Source of the DNA: Pectobacterium sp. PL152
GTDB taxonomy: Bacteria; Pseudomonadota; Gammaproteobacteria; Enterobacterales; Enterobacteriaceae
NCBI GenBank assembly: GCA_021907015.1
Contig: CP091064.1
Location: forward strand, 3,968,001-4,032,000
Direction: 5' to 3'
Length of the DNA stretch: 64,000 nucleotides
Position 1 is the stretch's first letter; each line of letters opens with the position of its first letter. The notes beneath the pieces are model-generated. The model was not told the DNA's origin, did no database searches, and was given only the letters and a program-made list of their open reading frames with translations. Below, piece by piece: positions 19,741 through 31,457 of this stretch. The translations under genes were made by a program, and so were the position numbers.

Positions 19741-19903
19741 TCTGAATGCGTGCAAAAGCGCTACGTCTTACTTTGTTACAGATGCCAATTGTGTCGTGCT
19801 GCGTAAGGTTTTACATAGAGGACATAGGATATAAAGCATTTTTCGACAAGCACGTGTTCTCGTTCGCTGGCGTCTCCAGCATCTGTAAATCAGGTAGGTC
19901 TGT

Positions 19904-20101
19904 ATGGAAGGTATTAGTATTGCCAAGCTGTTGGTAATTGGCGCATTAATCATTCTGCTGTTCGGTACGAATAAACTTCGTAGCTTAGGCGGTGATCTGG
20001 GCGCGGCGATTAAAGGTTTCAAGAAGGCGATGAATGACGATCAGCCAGCAAAAACGGATGATACCGCAGCGCTGAATGATTCGTCGCGCAAAGAATCCTG
20101 A
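19904..20101 (+). CDS. tatE: Sec-independent translocase subunit TatE
   Basis: A 65-residue TatA-family protein: one N-terminal membrane helix, the FGTNKLR hinge, an amphipathic helix ([15 protein letters not shown]) and a short acidic tail. It can partly replace TatA in export of folded proteins. It lies upstream of and convergent with lipA, as in E. coli. Confidence 0.95.
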   Translation: MEGISIAKLLVIGALIILLFGTNKLRSLGGDLGAAIKGFKKAMNDDQPAKTDDTAALNDSSRKES

Positions 20102-20117
20102 TCACGCCTCACACAGC

Positions 20118-20147
20118 AAAACGGACGGCAATAGCCGTCCGTTTTTT
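20118..20147 (+). terminator. tatE terminator
   Basis: AAAACGGACGGC / GCCGTCCGTTTT with loop AATA and a T6 run; symmetric enough to serve the convergent lipA too. Confidence 0.9.
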
Positions 20148-20183
20148 ATCCCACACAAAAAATGTGTAAAAATGTATGAGCGC

Positions 20184-21148
20184 TTATTTTACTTCGATGC
20201 CCTTCGCCTGCAGGTCGGCATGGTAGGACGAGCGAACAAATGGGCCGCATGCTGCGTGGGTAAAGCCCATCGCCATCGCTTCCGCTTTCATCTCATCAAA
20301 TTCATCAGGGCTGACGTAACGCTGTACCGGCAGGTGATGGCGGCTCGGCTGTAAATATTGTCCCAGCGTCAGCATTGTCACACCGTGGCGGCGTAGGTCG
20401 CGCATGACTTCGACGATCTCAGCATTGGTTTCCCCAATCCAACCATCAGGCCAGATTTGGTCGGGATATCTGGATGCGCTTTTTTGAAGTTTTCCAGCAG
20501 TTTCAGTGACCACTCATAATTCGCGCCAGGGCGAACCTGACGATAAACGCGCGGTACGTTTTCCAGATTGTGGTTGAACACATCCGGCGGCGTAGCGGTC
20601 AGAATCTCTAACGCGCGATCCATACGACCACGGAAGTCTGGCACCAGCGTTTCGATGCGGATATTCGGGTTTTTACGGCGAATAGCGCTAATGCAGTCCG
20701 CAAAATGCTGTGCTCCACCATCGCGCAGGTCATCACGGTCAACCGAGGTGATCACAACGTAGCGTAAGCCCATGTCATGGATAGTCTGAGCCAGTTTCTC
20801 TGGCTCATTGGCATCTGGCGTAAGCGGGCGGCCGTGGGCAACGTCACAGAACGGGCAGCGACGCGTACAAATGGCGCCCAGAATCATGAAGGTGGCGGTG
20901 CCGTGGTTGAAACATTCCGCCAGATTCGGACAGGACGCTTCTTCGCAAACTGAGTGCAACCCGTTTTTGCGCATGGCCGCTTTGATTCCCTGAATACGGC
21001 TCGAATCTGCCGGAAGCTTAATCTTCATCCATTCAGGTTTGCGCAGAAGCTCTTGGCGTTCGGTAACGACAGTACGTACCGGGATTAGCGCCATCTTATC
21101 GGCATCGCGGTATTTGACGCCGCGTTCGATCTGAATCGGTTTACTCAT
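20184..21148 (-). CDS. lipA: Lipoyl synthase, frame-broken
   Basis: Radical-SAM enzyme that inserts two sulfurs into protein-bound octanoate to make lipoate. The auxiliary-cluster cysteines are in [15 protein letters not shown] and the SAM-cluster motif is [10 protein letters not shown]. The N-terminal part stops making sense at GLG, and the rest ([13 protein letters not shown] ... to the C-terminus) is in another frame. One extra base in the C4 run at 20432-20435 restores a 321-residue protein, the E. coli length. Most likely a sequencing error. Confidence 0.92.
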
Positions 21149-21375
21149 GTTTGCGTAAGTTCCAGTTCTGAATCGTTTCTTTAAATTTGTTATTCAAATT
21201 CAAAGGATTATGTTTTTGATTAAACTTTTTTTTAAAAAACTATAAAAATTATATCATCTTGCCTAACCACAATCAGCCTTTGCGCGATCAAAATGAAGAA
21301 ATTATGTGAATAAAATGTAATTTATCAAAAAACGATCGCCTAACTGACTGATTTTTATTGACAGGATGAAACATG

Positions 21376-22059
21376 TTAACCAGGAAGCGGCTCACCCTGT
21401 ACATCAAGATTCCACGGAGTAAACTCGGGTGCGGAATAGCCAACTAACTGCAAAAAGGTGTTCACCAGCACGGGAGCGGTGTCATCCAACGTGACGCCCG
21501 GCACCAGATCGCTGATTTGCGTCATCTCCATACCGGCGTAACCACACGGGTTGATGCGCAGGAAAGGGGAGAGATCCATGGCGATATTGAGCGCTAACCC
21601 GTGGAAAGAGCAGCCTTTGCGAATACGCAGTCCCAGCGAGCAGATTTTACGTTCGCCCACATAAACGCCGGGCGCATCAGGGCGCGCATGGGCGTCAATA
21701 TGGAAGTGCGACAGTGTGCCAATCACGGTATTTTCAATGGCAGTGACGAGCTGACGAACGCCAAGCTTACGGCGCTTCAGATCAATCAACACGTACATGA
21801 CCTGCTGGCCAGGGCCGTGGTAGGTCACCTGACCGCCTCTGTCGCTCTGAATGACGGGGATGTCACCGGGCATGAGGACATGTTCGGCTTTTCCCGCCTG
21901 ACCTTGTGTGAATACGCGGGGATGCTGAACCAGCCAGAGTTCGTCTGGGGTATTCTCATCGCGTCGGTCGGTGAAATTATGCATCGCCAGAGAGATGGGC
22001 TCATACGGCTGTACGTCAAATTGGCGTACGATGATCTTATCCTGTAGCAAGTGTGTCAT
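21376..22059 (-). CDS. lipB: Octanoyl transferase
   Basis: Transfers octanoate from acyl carrier protein to lipoyl domains, the step before LipA. Residues visible: [15 protein letters not shown] (substrate loop), the conserved Lys in GERKICSLG, and the acyl-thioester Cys in INPCGYAGM. 227 residues. In E. coli an extra LysR gene (ybeF) lies between lipB and lipA; here only 227 AT-rich bases remain with no gene seen. Confidence 0.95.
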   Translation of the reverse strand: MTHLLQDKIIVRQFDVQPYEPISLAMHNFTDRRDENTPDELWLVQHPRVFTQGQAGKAEHVLMPGDIPVIQSDRGGQVTYHGPGQQVMYVLIDLKRRKLGVRQLVTAIENTVIGTLSHFHIDAHARPDAPGVYVGERKICSLGLRIRKGCSFHGLALNIAMDLSPFLRINPCGYAGMEMTQISDLVPGVTLDDTAPVLVNTFLQLVGYSAPEFTPWNLDVQGEPLPG

Positions 22060-22252
22060 CTTCAGGTTAAGGAAAGGTGGGAGGATTATAACGGCGGGAG
22101 GCCTCAGCGAACAGCACTATGCAAATTATGTAGTGCAAAACGTGGGTGGCACAAAACTACGCACGATAATTATGGCATCACAAAACTATGCCGTGCTCGC
22201 TAATTTTCCCGCTCGTTCTTTTTACTGCGTGATTCTTACAGAACCCTATGCC

Positions 22253-22516
22253 TTACAGAACCATGCGCACGATGTTGATGTTGCCCAGTTCTTCGTACAG
22301 CGTTTCCACCTGCTCAATGTGTGTCGCAGTGATGGTGATGGAAACGGAGTGATAATTCCCTTTGCTGCTGGGTTTGATCTGCGGCGTGTAGTCGCCTGGC
22401 GCATGACGTTGTACCACTTCAACGACCAGATCGACCAGCTCTGGTTTTGCCTCACCCATGACCTTGTAGGTAAAAACACAGGGGAATTCAAGCAGTTCGT
22501 TTAATTTGGTTTTCAT
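22253..22516 (-). CDS. ybeD: UPF0250/DUF493 protein YbeD
   Basis: An 87-residue soluble ACT-like fold protein ([20 protein letters not shown] start). Conserved next to lipB in enterobacteria, possibly regulatory for lipoate synthesis, but unproven. Separated from dacA by a terminator. Confidence 0.92.
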   Translation of the reverse strand: MKTKLNELLEFPCVFTYKVMGEAKPELVDLVVEVVQRHAPGDYTPQIKPSSKGNYHSVSITITATHIEQVETLYEELGNINIVRMVL

Positions 22517-22585
22517 TTGCGCTCCAGAGAGGGTAATACGTCGGCATCATCCCGACGGTATTAGCACTGACATAAGTACATTATA

Positions 22586-22620
22586 CTAAAAAACATAACT
22601 CCCGCGTCTGCGGGAGTTAT
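22586..22620 (-). terminator. dacA terminator
   Basis: ATAACTCCCGC / GCGGGAGTTAT, 4-base loop, followed on the minus strand by GTTTTTT. Confidence 0.9.
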
Positions 22621-22664
22621 GGATGCTATCTATATGGGGGCGTTTTGGCCCCACACAAGGGGGC

Positions 22665-23876
22665 TTAGCCGAACCAGTGATGGAACATCAGTTTGATGTA
22701 GTCGATCATACGGCCAAAGATCCCGCCTTCTTTCACTTCGTTCATGACCACCAGTGGACGCTGGTCGATGGTTTTGCCATCCAGTTGGAAGTTGATGGAA
22801 CCCACAACCTGATTTTTCGCTAACGGCGCGTGCAGCTCAGTGTTGTCCAGAACGTAGCTGGCTTTCAGGTCTTTCATACGGCCACGTGGAATGGTCAGGT
22901 AGGCATCTTTCTCAACGCCCAGCGCAACGCGGTCACTGTCGCCAAACCAGACCGGCTCGGATGCAAATTCTTTGCCTGCTTTCAACGGCGCAACGGTTTC
23001 AAAGAAGCGGAAGCCCCAGGTCAGCAGTTTTTTACTTTCTGATTCGCGCCCTTTGGCATTACGTCCGCCCAGTACCGCTGAAATCAGGCGCATCTGACCT
23101 TCTGTTGCCGAGGCAACCAGGTTAAAGCCAGCTGATGACGTATGGCCCGTTTTGATGCCGTCAACATTCAGGCTGGAATCCCACAGCAAACCGTTACGGT
23201 TAGGCTGGCGGATATTGTTGAACGTGAACTCTTTCTCTTTGTAGGTCGCGTACTCTTCTGGCACATCGCGGATCAGCGCCTGACCGATCAGGGCCATATC
23301 ACGCGCCGAGCTGAACTGGCCCGGTGCATCAAGACCGTGCACGGTTTCAAAATTGGTATTTTGCAGCCCCAGAGCCTTCACGTAACCGTTCATCAGGTTA
23401 ACGAAGGCATCCTGACTGCCGGCAACGTAGTCGGCCATCGCGACGCAGGCATCGTTACCGGATTGCAGGATAATACCGCGGTTTAATTGGGAAACGGGAA
23501 CACGGTCGCCCGGCTTCAGGAACATTAGGGAAGAGCCCTGGAAGGTCGGGTTGCCGGTTGCCCAGGCATCTTTACCGACGGTAACGATGTCGTTCGGGCT
23601 GATTTTTCCTGATTTAATTGCCTGACCAATCACGTAGCTGGTCATCATTTTCGTTAAGCTGGCCGGATCGCGGCGCGTGTCAGCGTTCATTTCCGCCAAC
23701 ACTTTTCCAGAGTTGTAATCAATCAGGATGTAGGATTCAGCATCGATTTGCGGAACGCCGGGGATCATCGTTTTAAGATTGATATCTTCGGCATAGGCAA
23801 AGGAAGAGGCGCTAATGACGAGCAGTGCGCCGAGCGCAGTACGCTTAGTAAAACGAGACGTGTTTACAGTATTCAT
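22665..23876 (-). CDS. dacA: D-alanyl-D-alanine carboxypeptidase, PBP5
   Basis: Periplasmic carboxypeptidase that trims peptidoglycan pentapeptides, 403 residues. Signal peptide ends near SSFAYA; SxxK is SLTK, SxN is SGN ([11 protein letters not shown]) and KTG is in [13 protein letters not shown]-terminal beta domain and an amphipathic anchor helix ([13 protein letters not shown]) attach it to the inner membrane. Its own terminator follows. Confidence 0.96.
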   Translation of the reverse strand: MNTVNTSRFTKRTALGALLVISASSFAYAEDINLKTMIPGVPQIDAESYILIDYNSGKVLAEMNADTRRDPASLTKMMTSYVIGQAIKSGKISPNDIVTVGKDAWATGNPTFQGSSLMFLKPGDRVPVSQLNRGIILQSGNDACVAMADYVAGSQDAFVNLMNGYVKALGLQNTNFETVHGLDAPGQFSSARDMALIGQALIRDVPEEYATYKEKEFTFNNIRQPNRNGLLWDSSLNVDGIKTGHTSSAGFNLVASATEGQMRLISAVLGGRNAKGRESESKKLLTWGFRFFETVAPLKAGKEFASEPVWFGDSDRVALGVEKDAYLTIPRGRMKDLKASYVLDNTELHAPLAKNQVVGSINFQLDGKTIDQRPLVVMNEVKEGGIFGRMIDYIKLMFHHWFG

Positions 23877-24042
23877 GATTGGAACAACAACATCCGTGGG
23901 TATGAGTTAAAAAACGAGCCACACTATAGCAGATGGGGAATAGGCAGGCATCAGACATTACGTTACGTGATTTTGCAAAAGGGCGGTATGTTCAATGTCA
24001 TAGCCGCCGCTTTCGCATGGTGAGCCTGCCGATTATCCGTGA

Positions 24043-25160
24043 CTAGAGGGGGCCGGGTGCGGCGGTAATAAACGACTGCTGCTGAGCTTCGACTGACAAA
24101 CGTTGTTGAAGTTCAGCGGCTTGCTGACGATTCTGGAATGGCCCTAGCTGGATGCGGTATAGCCCGCCGCTCGCTGTGACTTTACCGGCTACGCGGAAGC
24201 GTTCGCTCAGGCTGCGCTGCCAGGTTTGTGCACGCTGCTGATCGCTCAGCGCACCGACCTGAACCACATAGCGACCCGTGGTTGAGGGGGCTGTCGCTGA
24301 GGAGCGGCAACGGCAGCCGCTGGCGCGACGTTCAGTGGCGCTGCGGATGAGGACGGTGTCGTCGTCGGTGTCACGCTGGATTCAACTACGCCAGCGCGCA
24401 GTGCGGAAGGGGCTCCCAAAAAGCCACCGCTGTGCGATGGCGCACTGCTTTGCGGCTGCGTGCTTTCTGCTGGCACGCTCAGGTTGCTATTACTGATTGG
24501 GCGAACGGCGCTGTTGGGGGTTGGCGACGTGGTTTCCATCATTGGCGTACCCAATCCGCTGGCGCCGAAGCTCGGGCGCTCTGGTAGGGCGAAGCTTTGC
24601 TTGGCGACGGTGGTACCCACAGTTCCGGGACCGGAGAGCGTGCCATCTGGCGCGACGTTGATGAAGTCCACTTTTACTTTGGTATTGTTCGAGATATTCA
24701 GTCGATCGCCTGCGGCCTTCGACAGATCGATAATTCTACCCGGCGTATACGGCCCGCGGTCGTTTACACGCACAACCAGACGGCGACCGTTGCTCAGGTT
24801 GGTGACGCGGACATAGCTCGGCAGCGGCAACGTCGGGTGCGCGGCGGTGATCGCATTCGGATCAAACGTCTCGCCGATTGACGTGCGGTTACCGCTGGCT
24901 TCTTCGCCGTACCAGGCGGCTAAGCCAGTCTCGCTAAAGTTTTGCGGATCTTTGACAATTTTATAGCTCTTGCCTTTGATGCTGTAGTCTTGCAGCGTCC
25001 CCTGATTGTAGGGTTCGTAACGTGGTTCCGCACCGCCGATTTCCTCAACGGGGCCGCTATAGACCTGAGTCACGGGCGGAGCAGGCTTCCGCTGTTCCGT
25101 GGTGGTACAGGCAGCAAGCGCCAGAGTTGCTACGCCGATCCAAAGCCAATCCTTACGCAT
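24043..25160 (-). CDS. rlpA: Septal/rare lipoprotein RlpA, frame-broken
   Basis: Outer-membrane lipoprotein with a lytic transglycosylase-like double-psi barrel and a SPOR domain that binds denuded glycan at septa. Lipobox LALAAC, double-psi region GLAAWYGEEASGNRT and RVNDRGPYTPGRIIDLS. The N-terminal frame runs to 24246; the SPOR part (GRYVVQVGALSDQQRAQ to 24043) is in another frame. One missing base near 24299-24302 rejoins them into about 372 residues, the normal length. Followed by dacA. Confidence 0.9.
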
Positions 25161-25173
25161 TGCTCACCTCGTG

Positions 25174-26285
25174 TTATAAATTTTTGGATAGCAGTTTGCG
25201 GTGAGTATGTATCGACATGACGATACCGAACCCCGCCATTAAGACGACCAGCGCCGATCCGCCGTAGCTGATTAGCGGTAGCGGCACACCAACGACGGGA
25301 AGTATACCGCTGACCATCCCGATATTGACGAAAACATAGAAAAACAGAATCAGCATCAACCCGCCGACCATCACCCGGCCGAATGAGGTTTGTGCATTAG
25401 CGGCAATGACCAGACCGCGCATGATCATGAACAGATACATCGCGAGCAGAATCAAAACGCCGATTAAGCCGAGCTCTTCTGACAGCACGGCAAAGATAAA
25501 GTCGGTGTGGCGCTCAGGCAGGAACTCTAACTGAGACTGTGTGCCGTGCAGCCAACCTTTGCCAGACAGGCCACCAGAGCCTATCGCAATTTTCGATTGA
25601 ATAATATGGTATCCAGCGCCAAGCGGATCGCTTTCTGGATCGAGCAGCATCATCACCCTGGCGCGCTGATAATCATGCATCAGGAAAAACCAGAGTATAG
25701 GAATAAACGCGGCGAGCAGCAGGACGGCGATACCAATTAAGCGCCAGCTCATGCCGGCGAGGAAAAGCACAAACAGCCCCGATAGCGCGACCAGAATTGA
25801 GGTGCCTAAATCCGGCTGGGCGGCAACCAGTAGCGTAGGGACAAAGATCAGTACCAGCGCGATTGCCGTGTTTTTAACGACGGCGGACACATATCACGGT
25901 TGATAAAACGCGCCACCATGAGCGGTACGGCGATCTTGGCAATTTCCGACGGCTGGAAACGGATAAAGCCCAGATCCAGCCAGCGCTGCGCGCCTTTACT
26001 GATCTGCCCGAAAATATCCACGATGAGCAGCAAAATGACGCAAAATACATAGAGATAGGGAGCCCATCCCTCATACACGCGGGGGGGGATTTGTGCCATC
26101 ACGATCATCACCGTAAACCCCAGCACGATTTGAACGACTTTTCGTTCCATCATACCGACGTCTTGCCCGCTGGCGCTCCATAAGACAAATAGGCTATAGC
26201 CCAGCAGTGCCAGGATGCAGAGAAGAAACGGGAGGTCGATGTGGATTTTCGCCCAGAACGATCCCTTTTGTTGGCTATCGGTCAT
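25174..26285 (-). CDS. rodA: Peptidoglycan glycosyltransferase RodA, frame-broken
   Basis: SEDS-family polymerase of the rod-elongation complex, ten membrane helices, partner of PBP2. Recognisable stretches: [26 protein letters not shown] and AAQPDLGTS, with [17 protein letters not shown] later on. The frame breaks at the T5 run at 25871-25875; one more base gives [16 protein letters not shown] and a 370-residue protein as in E. coli. Starts 9 bases after mrdA. Confidence 0.92.
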
Positions 26286-26294
26286 GACTGTCTG

Positions 26295-28195
26295 TTACTC
26301 ACTCTCGCTACCCGGTGGCGCAGGGGGCGCACTAGGTAAATCAGTATTGTTATCACCCAGCAGAATATGATCAAGGATCTGGCGAGTGATGGTGCCAACG
26401 GTCGGGCCTGCGCCGCCGTTTTCCAGAATGATCGATATCGCGACTTTAGGATTCTTATACGGGGCAAAGGCAACCATTAACTTATGGTCACGCAGATGTT
26501 CTGCGATCTTGTGCGCATTATAGGTTTCGTTTTCTTTCAGGCCGAAGACCTGCGCAGTACCGGATTTTGCCGCAATTTTATAAGGGGCATCCTCGAAACT
26601 TTTGTGCGCGGTACCGTTAGCACGGTTAGCCACGCCATACATGCCATCTTTGCCACTTCCCAGTAGCCAGAATGAATGTCGCCAATTTGCTGATTCTCTG
26701 CCTGTCGGTAAGGCACAATAACGCCATTTTCGCGCGAACTATAAAGTAGATGCGGTGTTTTGACCTGGCCGTCGTTGATCAGTGTCACCAGCGCTTTATT
26801 CATCTGGATCGGCGTCGCCGTCCAGTAGCCTTGGCCGATCCCGACGGGAATGGTGTCGCCCTGATACCAGGGTTTTTTGAATTGTCTGAGCTTCCACTCA
26901 CGGGTTGGCATGTTACCTCTGCTTTCTTCCGAGATATCAATACCGGTTCGTTGACCGTACCCGAATTTGTTCATCCATTCGGACAGCCGATCGATTCCCA
27001 TGTCGTAAGCAACCTGATAGAAGAAGGTATCCGCAGACTCTTCCAGCGATTTGGTGAGATTCAGGCGGCCATGTCCCCATTTTTCCAGTCGCGAAAACGC
27101 TTTTCTGAACCGGGTAACTGCCACCAGCCGGGATCGAACAGGCTGGTGTTGGTCGTAATCACGCCCGCAGTCAGGGCGGAAACCGCGATATAGGGCTTCA
27201 CGGTGGAGGCGGGTGGGTATATCCCCTGCGTCGCACGATTGATCAACGGACGATTAGGATCGGTTTGTAGCTTGGTATAGTTTTTGGTGGAAATCCCGTC
27301 GACAAAGAGGTTGGGGTCGTAGCTGGGCGTGGAAACCATCGCCAGAATACCGCCATCGCGCGGGTCGGTGACAATGACCGCAGCACGGCTACCTTCGAGT
27401 AATTTTTCGATGTAGATTTGCAGGCTTAGATCCAACGTCAGGTAGATATCGCGTCCGGCCTGGGGGTTGTTCATGGAGCTGACGGATTACGCGGCCGCGG
27501 TTGTTGACTTCAACTTCCTCATAGCCGGGTTTGCCGTGCAGCAAATCCTCGTAATGACGCTCGATACCCAACTTACCGATGTCATGTGTGGCGGCGTAAT
27601 CGGCGATTTTCTCTTCTTTGGTCAGCCGTTCTACGTCTTTATCGTTGATTTTGGAGACATAGCCCGTAACGTGCGTCAGCGCGGAACCGTAAGGGTAATA
27701 GCGACGCTGGTAGCCTTTAATTTCAACGCCGGGGAAGCGATATTGGTTGACGGCAAAACGGGCAACCTGAATCTCACTGAGCCCGGTTTTCACCGGAATC
27801 GAGGTAAAACGGCGTGAGCGCTTACGTTCTTTTTCAAAACTTTCCAGATCGTCATCGGTCAGGTCGACGACGGGACGCAGCGCTTCGAGCGTGTCTTTAA
27901 GATTGTCGACTTTGTCGGGCACCAGCTCTAACTGATAAATGGTACGATTTAGCGCCAGTGGGGTGCCGTTGCGGTCATAGATGATGCCGCGGCTGGGCGC
28001 GATAGGAACCAGCTTAATACGGTTTTCATTAGAACGAGTGCGGTAATCATCAACCCGCACAATCTGCAGATGATAAAGGTTAGCGACTAATACACCGGAA
28101 AGCAGCAAAATGCCCAGAAAGGCGACCAAAGCACGGCGCACAAACAGGGCGGACTCAGCCGTATAATCTCGAAAGGGTTTACGTTCTACTTTCAT
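26295..28195 (-). CDS. mrdA: Penicillin-binding protein 2, three frame breaks
   Basis: Class B transpeptidase of the elongasome. N-terminal membrane anchor (about residues 22-44), PBP dimerisation domain, then a transpeptidase domain with SxxK as STVK (PPASTVKPYIA), SxD as SAD (EESADTFFYQ) and KSG in AAKSGTAQ. Four overlapping reading-frame pieces are joined by single-base changes at G5 27462-27466, T5 27080-27084 and T3 26649-26651. The rebuilt protein aligns end to end with E. coli PBP2. The gene is essential for rod shape, so these are probably read errors. Confidence 0.9.
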
Positions 28196-28228
28196 CCAGC
28201 GTTATTTCACAGGTTTCATCGTATCGCC

Positions 28229-28699
28229 TTACTCCCGATGGTAAGGGTGATTAGTCGTAATGCTCCATGCACGATACAGGCTCTCCGCCACCAGTACACG
28301 AACGAGCGGGTGCGGCAGCGTTAAGGGCGAGAGCGACCAGCTTTGTTCGGCTGCGGCTTTGCATTCTGGCGCAAGGCCTTCCGGCCCGCCAATTAGCAGG
28401 CTGACGTCGCGCCCGTCCTGTTTCCAGCGCTCCAGCTGTTGTGCCAGCTGCGGTGTTTCCCAGCGAGTCCCAGGAATATCCAGCGTAACAATGCGGTTGC
28501 CTTTGCCCACCGCCGCCAGCATCTGTTCGCCTTCACGTTCCAGAATGCGTTTGATGTCCGCATTTTTACCCCGTTTCCCCGCCGGAATTTCGAGTAGTTC
28601 GAAAGGCATGTCTTTGGGAAAACGGCGCAGATAATCGGTGAAACCAGTCTGCACCCAGTCGGGCATTTTGGTGCCAACGGCGACCAGTTGCAGTTTCAT
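28229..28699 (-). CDS. rlmH: 23S rRNA pseudouridine-1915 N3-methyltransferase
   Basis: SPOUT-class methyltransferase modifying helix 69 of 23S rRNA on the 70S ribosome, 156 residues. Starts [16 protein letters not shown]; the SAM knot region is [17 protein letters not shown] and the C-terminus ends [16 protein letters not shown]. The ATG at 28699 sits 1 base after the rsfS stop; the longer frame reaches into rsfS. Confidence 0.95.
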   Translation of the reverse strand: MKLQLVAVGTKMPDWVQTGFTDYLRRFPKDMPFELLEIPAGKRGKNADIKRILEREGEQMLAAVGKGNRIVTLDIPGTRWETPQLAQQLERWKQDGRDVSLLIGGPEGLAPECKAAAEQSWSLSPLTLPHPLVRVLVAESLYRAWSITTNHPYHRE

Positions 28700-28700
28700 A

Positions 28701-29018
28701 CTAGCCCCACAGTTTTTCCAATTCGTACAGTTGGCGACTTTCTTCTTGCATGACATGAACCATCACGTCACCCAAATCGACAACAACCCAATCAGCGGCG
28801 CTTTCGCCTTCGACGCCGAGTGGGATCAGACCCGCGGCGCGTGAAGATTGCACGACGTGATCGGCAATAGAAGCGACGTGGCGCGTAGAGGTTCCCGTAC
28901 AGATAACCATGTAATCGGTAATGCTGGATTTACCCTGCACATTGAGTGCAACGATATCCTGAGCTTTTAAGTCATCGACCTTATCAATAACGAAATCTTG
29001 GAGTGCTTGGCCTTGCAA
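28701..29018 (-). CDS. rsfS: Ribosome silencing factor RsfS
   Basis: A 105-residue protein that binds L14 and blocks subunit joining in starvation. Conserved core [20 protein letters not shown] and [16 protein letters not shown]. First gene of the rsfS-rlmH-mrdA-rodA-rlpA run. In E. coli cobC lies between rsfS and nadD; here only about 190 bases do. Confidence 0.95.
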   Translation of the reverse strand: MQGQALQDFVIDKVDDLKAQDIVALNVQGKSSITDYMVICTGTSTRHVASIADHVVQSSRAAGLIPLGVEGESAADWVVVDLGDVMVHVMQEESRQLYELEKLWG

Positions 29019-29212
29019 AGGTTCCCCCTCAATGGCGTTCTGTCTGTAACTGACAGACGCGTGTGGCGCTGAATTGTTTAGGAAAAACGTGAATCACCGA
29101 GTAATTGCTGAGAATTTCCGCTTTTCCCGGTGATTGAAACCAGCCGCGGAGTATATCACGCACTTTTACCGAGTGGTATAAAGCCCGTGGCTGATGGACA
29201 GGAAAAGCGATG

Positions 29213-29871
29213 TTATTGATACAGACCGTTTTCGTTGATGTAACTGAGCACGGCGGGAGGCAATAAATCGTGGCAGTCCAGACCTTGTAGCCGACGTTGG
29301 CGAATTTCCGTGGCGGAAATGGTGACTAGCGGCGTGTCTGCCTAAAAAGATCCGCCCTTGCGGTTGGCGATGAAGATCGTCTGGCGCGTGGGTTAGATGC
29401 TCGTCCAGCCACTGTTGTAATTCGGGTGTTTCCAGCGTTGAGCGATAGCCGGGGCGCGCGCACACCAGCAAATGACAGACGCCGAGTAGATCCTGCCAGC
29501 GGTGCCAATGGTGTAGCGTCAGCAGTGAATCCTGCCCGATGATAAAACCCAGCGGCGCATGACGGCCTTTTTCAGCCCTCAACGCTTCCAGTGTTTCAAT
29601 GGTGTAAGAGGGGTTTGCCGTTGCAGTTCACGATCGTCCACGGTAAAGAGCGGATTGCCTTCAACGGCCAGCTCAGCCATATGAAAACGCTGTCGGGAAC
29701 TGGCTTCAGGCTGCTGTCGATGCGGCGGAACATTATTGGGCATCAGAACAACCTGAGTCAGCCCCACGAGATTTGCCAGTGCTGTCACCGGCTGAAGATG
29801 ACCGTAATGAATGGGATCGAACGTGCCGCCAAAAATGCGGTCAGCGATGGCGTAGCGGGGGAACTATTCAG
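29213..29871 (-). CDS. nadD: Nicotinate-mononucleotide adenylyltransferase, three frame breaks
   Basis: Makes deamido-NAD from NaMN and ATP. The nucleotidyltransferase motif [12 protein letters not shown], the PNNVPPHR loop and [10 protein letters not shown] are all present but in different frames. Single-base changes at A5 29831-29835, G4 29610-29613 and C2 29341-29342 give a 219-residue protein ending ENGLYQ. No ATG is available: the best start is CTG at 29871, 7 bases after GGAGG and overlapping the holA stop as CTGA, giving an N-terminus like [15 protein letters not shown] rare start codon is therefore likely. Confidence 0.82.
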
Positions 29872-30892
29872 ATGAATGCCTCCGGTAATGCTTTGCCGCA
29901 CAGCAGCATGGCAAGGATTCAAGTTCAGCCCAAACAGGCTGACCGTAGTCTTGCTTTAGCGTTATTTCCACCTGCGCCAGTAATCGCACAGCCTGCTGTA
30001 GCTGTTGAAGAGAAAGTCGTTGTAATGCTTGAGTGAGCAGGTCACGCCGATTTTGCCACACCTTTTGCTGATCGAATAATGTACGCAGCGGTGTGTCTGA
30101 CATTCGCCGCTTCAGCGTTAACAGCTGTAGCAACTCACGCTGTAGCGTGCGCAGCAAAATGACCGGCTCGCAATCTTCCTGTCTTAGCTGCTGCAAAATG
30201 TGCCAGGCGCGTTTGCCTTTGCCTGCCAGCAGCGCATCGAGCCAATGAAACGGCGTGAAGTGGGCGGCATCATTCACGGCGCTTTCCACGCGCGGCAAGG
30301 TCAGCTTGCCATCGGGGTAAAGCAACGACAGCCGTTCTAATGCCTGAGACAGCGCGAGGAGATTGCCCTCGTAGCAATAGCAAATAAGCTGCGTAGCCTG
30401 TTCATCCAGCGTCAACTTCATGGTTTTGGCACGCTGGGCGACCCAGCGGGGAAGCTGTGCCTGTTCCGGCGTGAGACAGTTGATATAGACGCTGTCTTGC
30501 GCGAGCGCTTTGAACCAGGCGCTGTTTTCCTGCGCTTTGGTCAGCTTATGACCGCGCAGAATCAGCAAAATATCGGGGTGCAATAGCCCAGAAAGCTTGA
30601 CCAGGTTTTCGCTTATCGCGGCATTTGGGCCGTTTTCCGGTAGAACCAGTAAGAGTGATTGGCGCGAGGCAAACAGGCTGAGCGCCTGACAGGTGCTGAA
30701 AATGGCATCCCAATCGGTATGAGGATCCAGAATGAAGCTGAAATGCTCGCTGAATTCGTGCTGTTGAGCGACCCGTTTAATGCTGTCGAGACTTTCCTGT
30801 AGCAGGAGTGGGTCTGTGCCAAAGACCAAATAACAACCGCGCAGCCCCTCATGGAGCTGCGCGGTGAGTTGTTCGGGGTAAAGCCGAATCAT
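29868..30892 (-). CDS. holA: DNA polymerase III delta subunit, frame-broken near the 3' end
   Basis: Clamp-loader subunit that opens the beta clamp. N-terminus [13 protein letters not shown] with [14 protein letters not shown]. The frame as read ends at 29864 in an atypical tail; adding one C at 29912 restores [17 protein letters not shown] and a stop at 29868, giving 341 residues. It overlaps lptE by four bases upstream and nadD downstream, so all are coupled. Confidence 0.92.
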
Positions 30893-31443
30893 GAACGCTT
30901 GGCGGCAGCAGTGGAATCGGTGGACTGCAACCGATTTTTGACTTCCTGGCTACCGTTGATGGTCAGCAGTTTACGCACCAACTGCTGGGCAGCCTGCTCA
31001 CGCATTTCCTGACGAACGATGTCCTGCTCGGCATCTTTCGCCAGCGCAGCCAGCGGGTTATCAAAGAACGTGCGGAACACCGTCACGCTGAGCGGATAAA
31101 TGTCTTCACCCGGCATCAGCACCTGTGCCTGCAATGTCAGCACCATCTGGTACTCCGCTGTTTTACCATCCTGAAAAATCGAGACGGTATCGCGCGTTTC
31201 GCTTGAGCCCAGTACCCGCAGAGACGGGATATCCTGACGCATCGCATCGTCAACGATTTTCACATCGCTGAGACGGAGCTGCTCGCGTACTGCACGCGTG
31301 AGCGGGCCATAAGGGTCACTGCTGTCAAGCACCAGCGTTTGTAACTGCGCAGGCACTTGTGTCGTGCCGCGCAGATGAAAACCGCAGCCAGCGGTGATTA
31401 ACACCGCCAGCCCCAGCAACAGCGTGAATAGACGATGTCGCAC
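30889..31443 (-). CDS. lptE: LPS-assembly lipoprotein LptE
   Basis: Outer-membrane lipoprotein that plugs the LptD barrel and helps place LPS on the surface, 184 residues. Lipobox LITAGC with the lipidated Cys at 20, followed by [11 protein letters not shown]. Lies between leuS and holA with an ATGA overlap into holA, as in E. coli. Confidence 0.95.
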   Translation of the reverse strand: MRHRLFTLLLGLAVLITAGCGFHLRGTTQVPAQLQTLVLDSSDPYGPLTRAVREQLRLSDVKIVDDAMRQDIPSLRVLGSSETRDTVSIFQDGKTAEYQMVLTLQAQVLMPGEDIYPLSVTVFRTFFDNPLAALAKDAEQDIVRQEMREQAAQQLVRKLLTINGSQEVKNRLQSTDSTAAAKRS

Positions 31444-31457
31444 AGTTCCTCCTTGCC

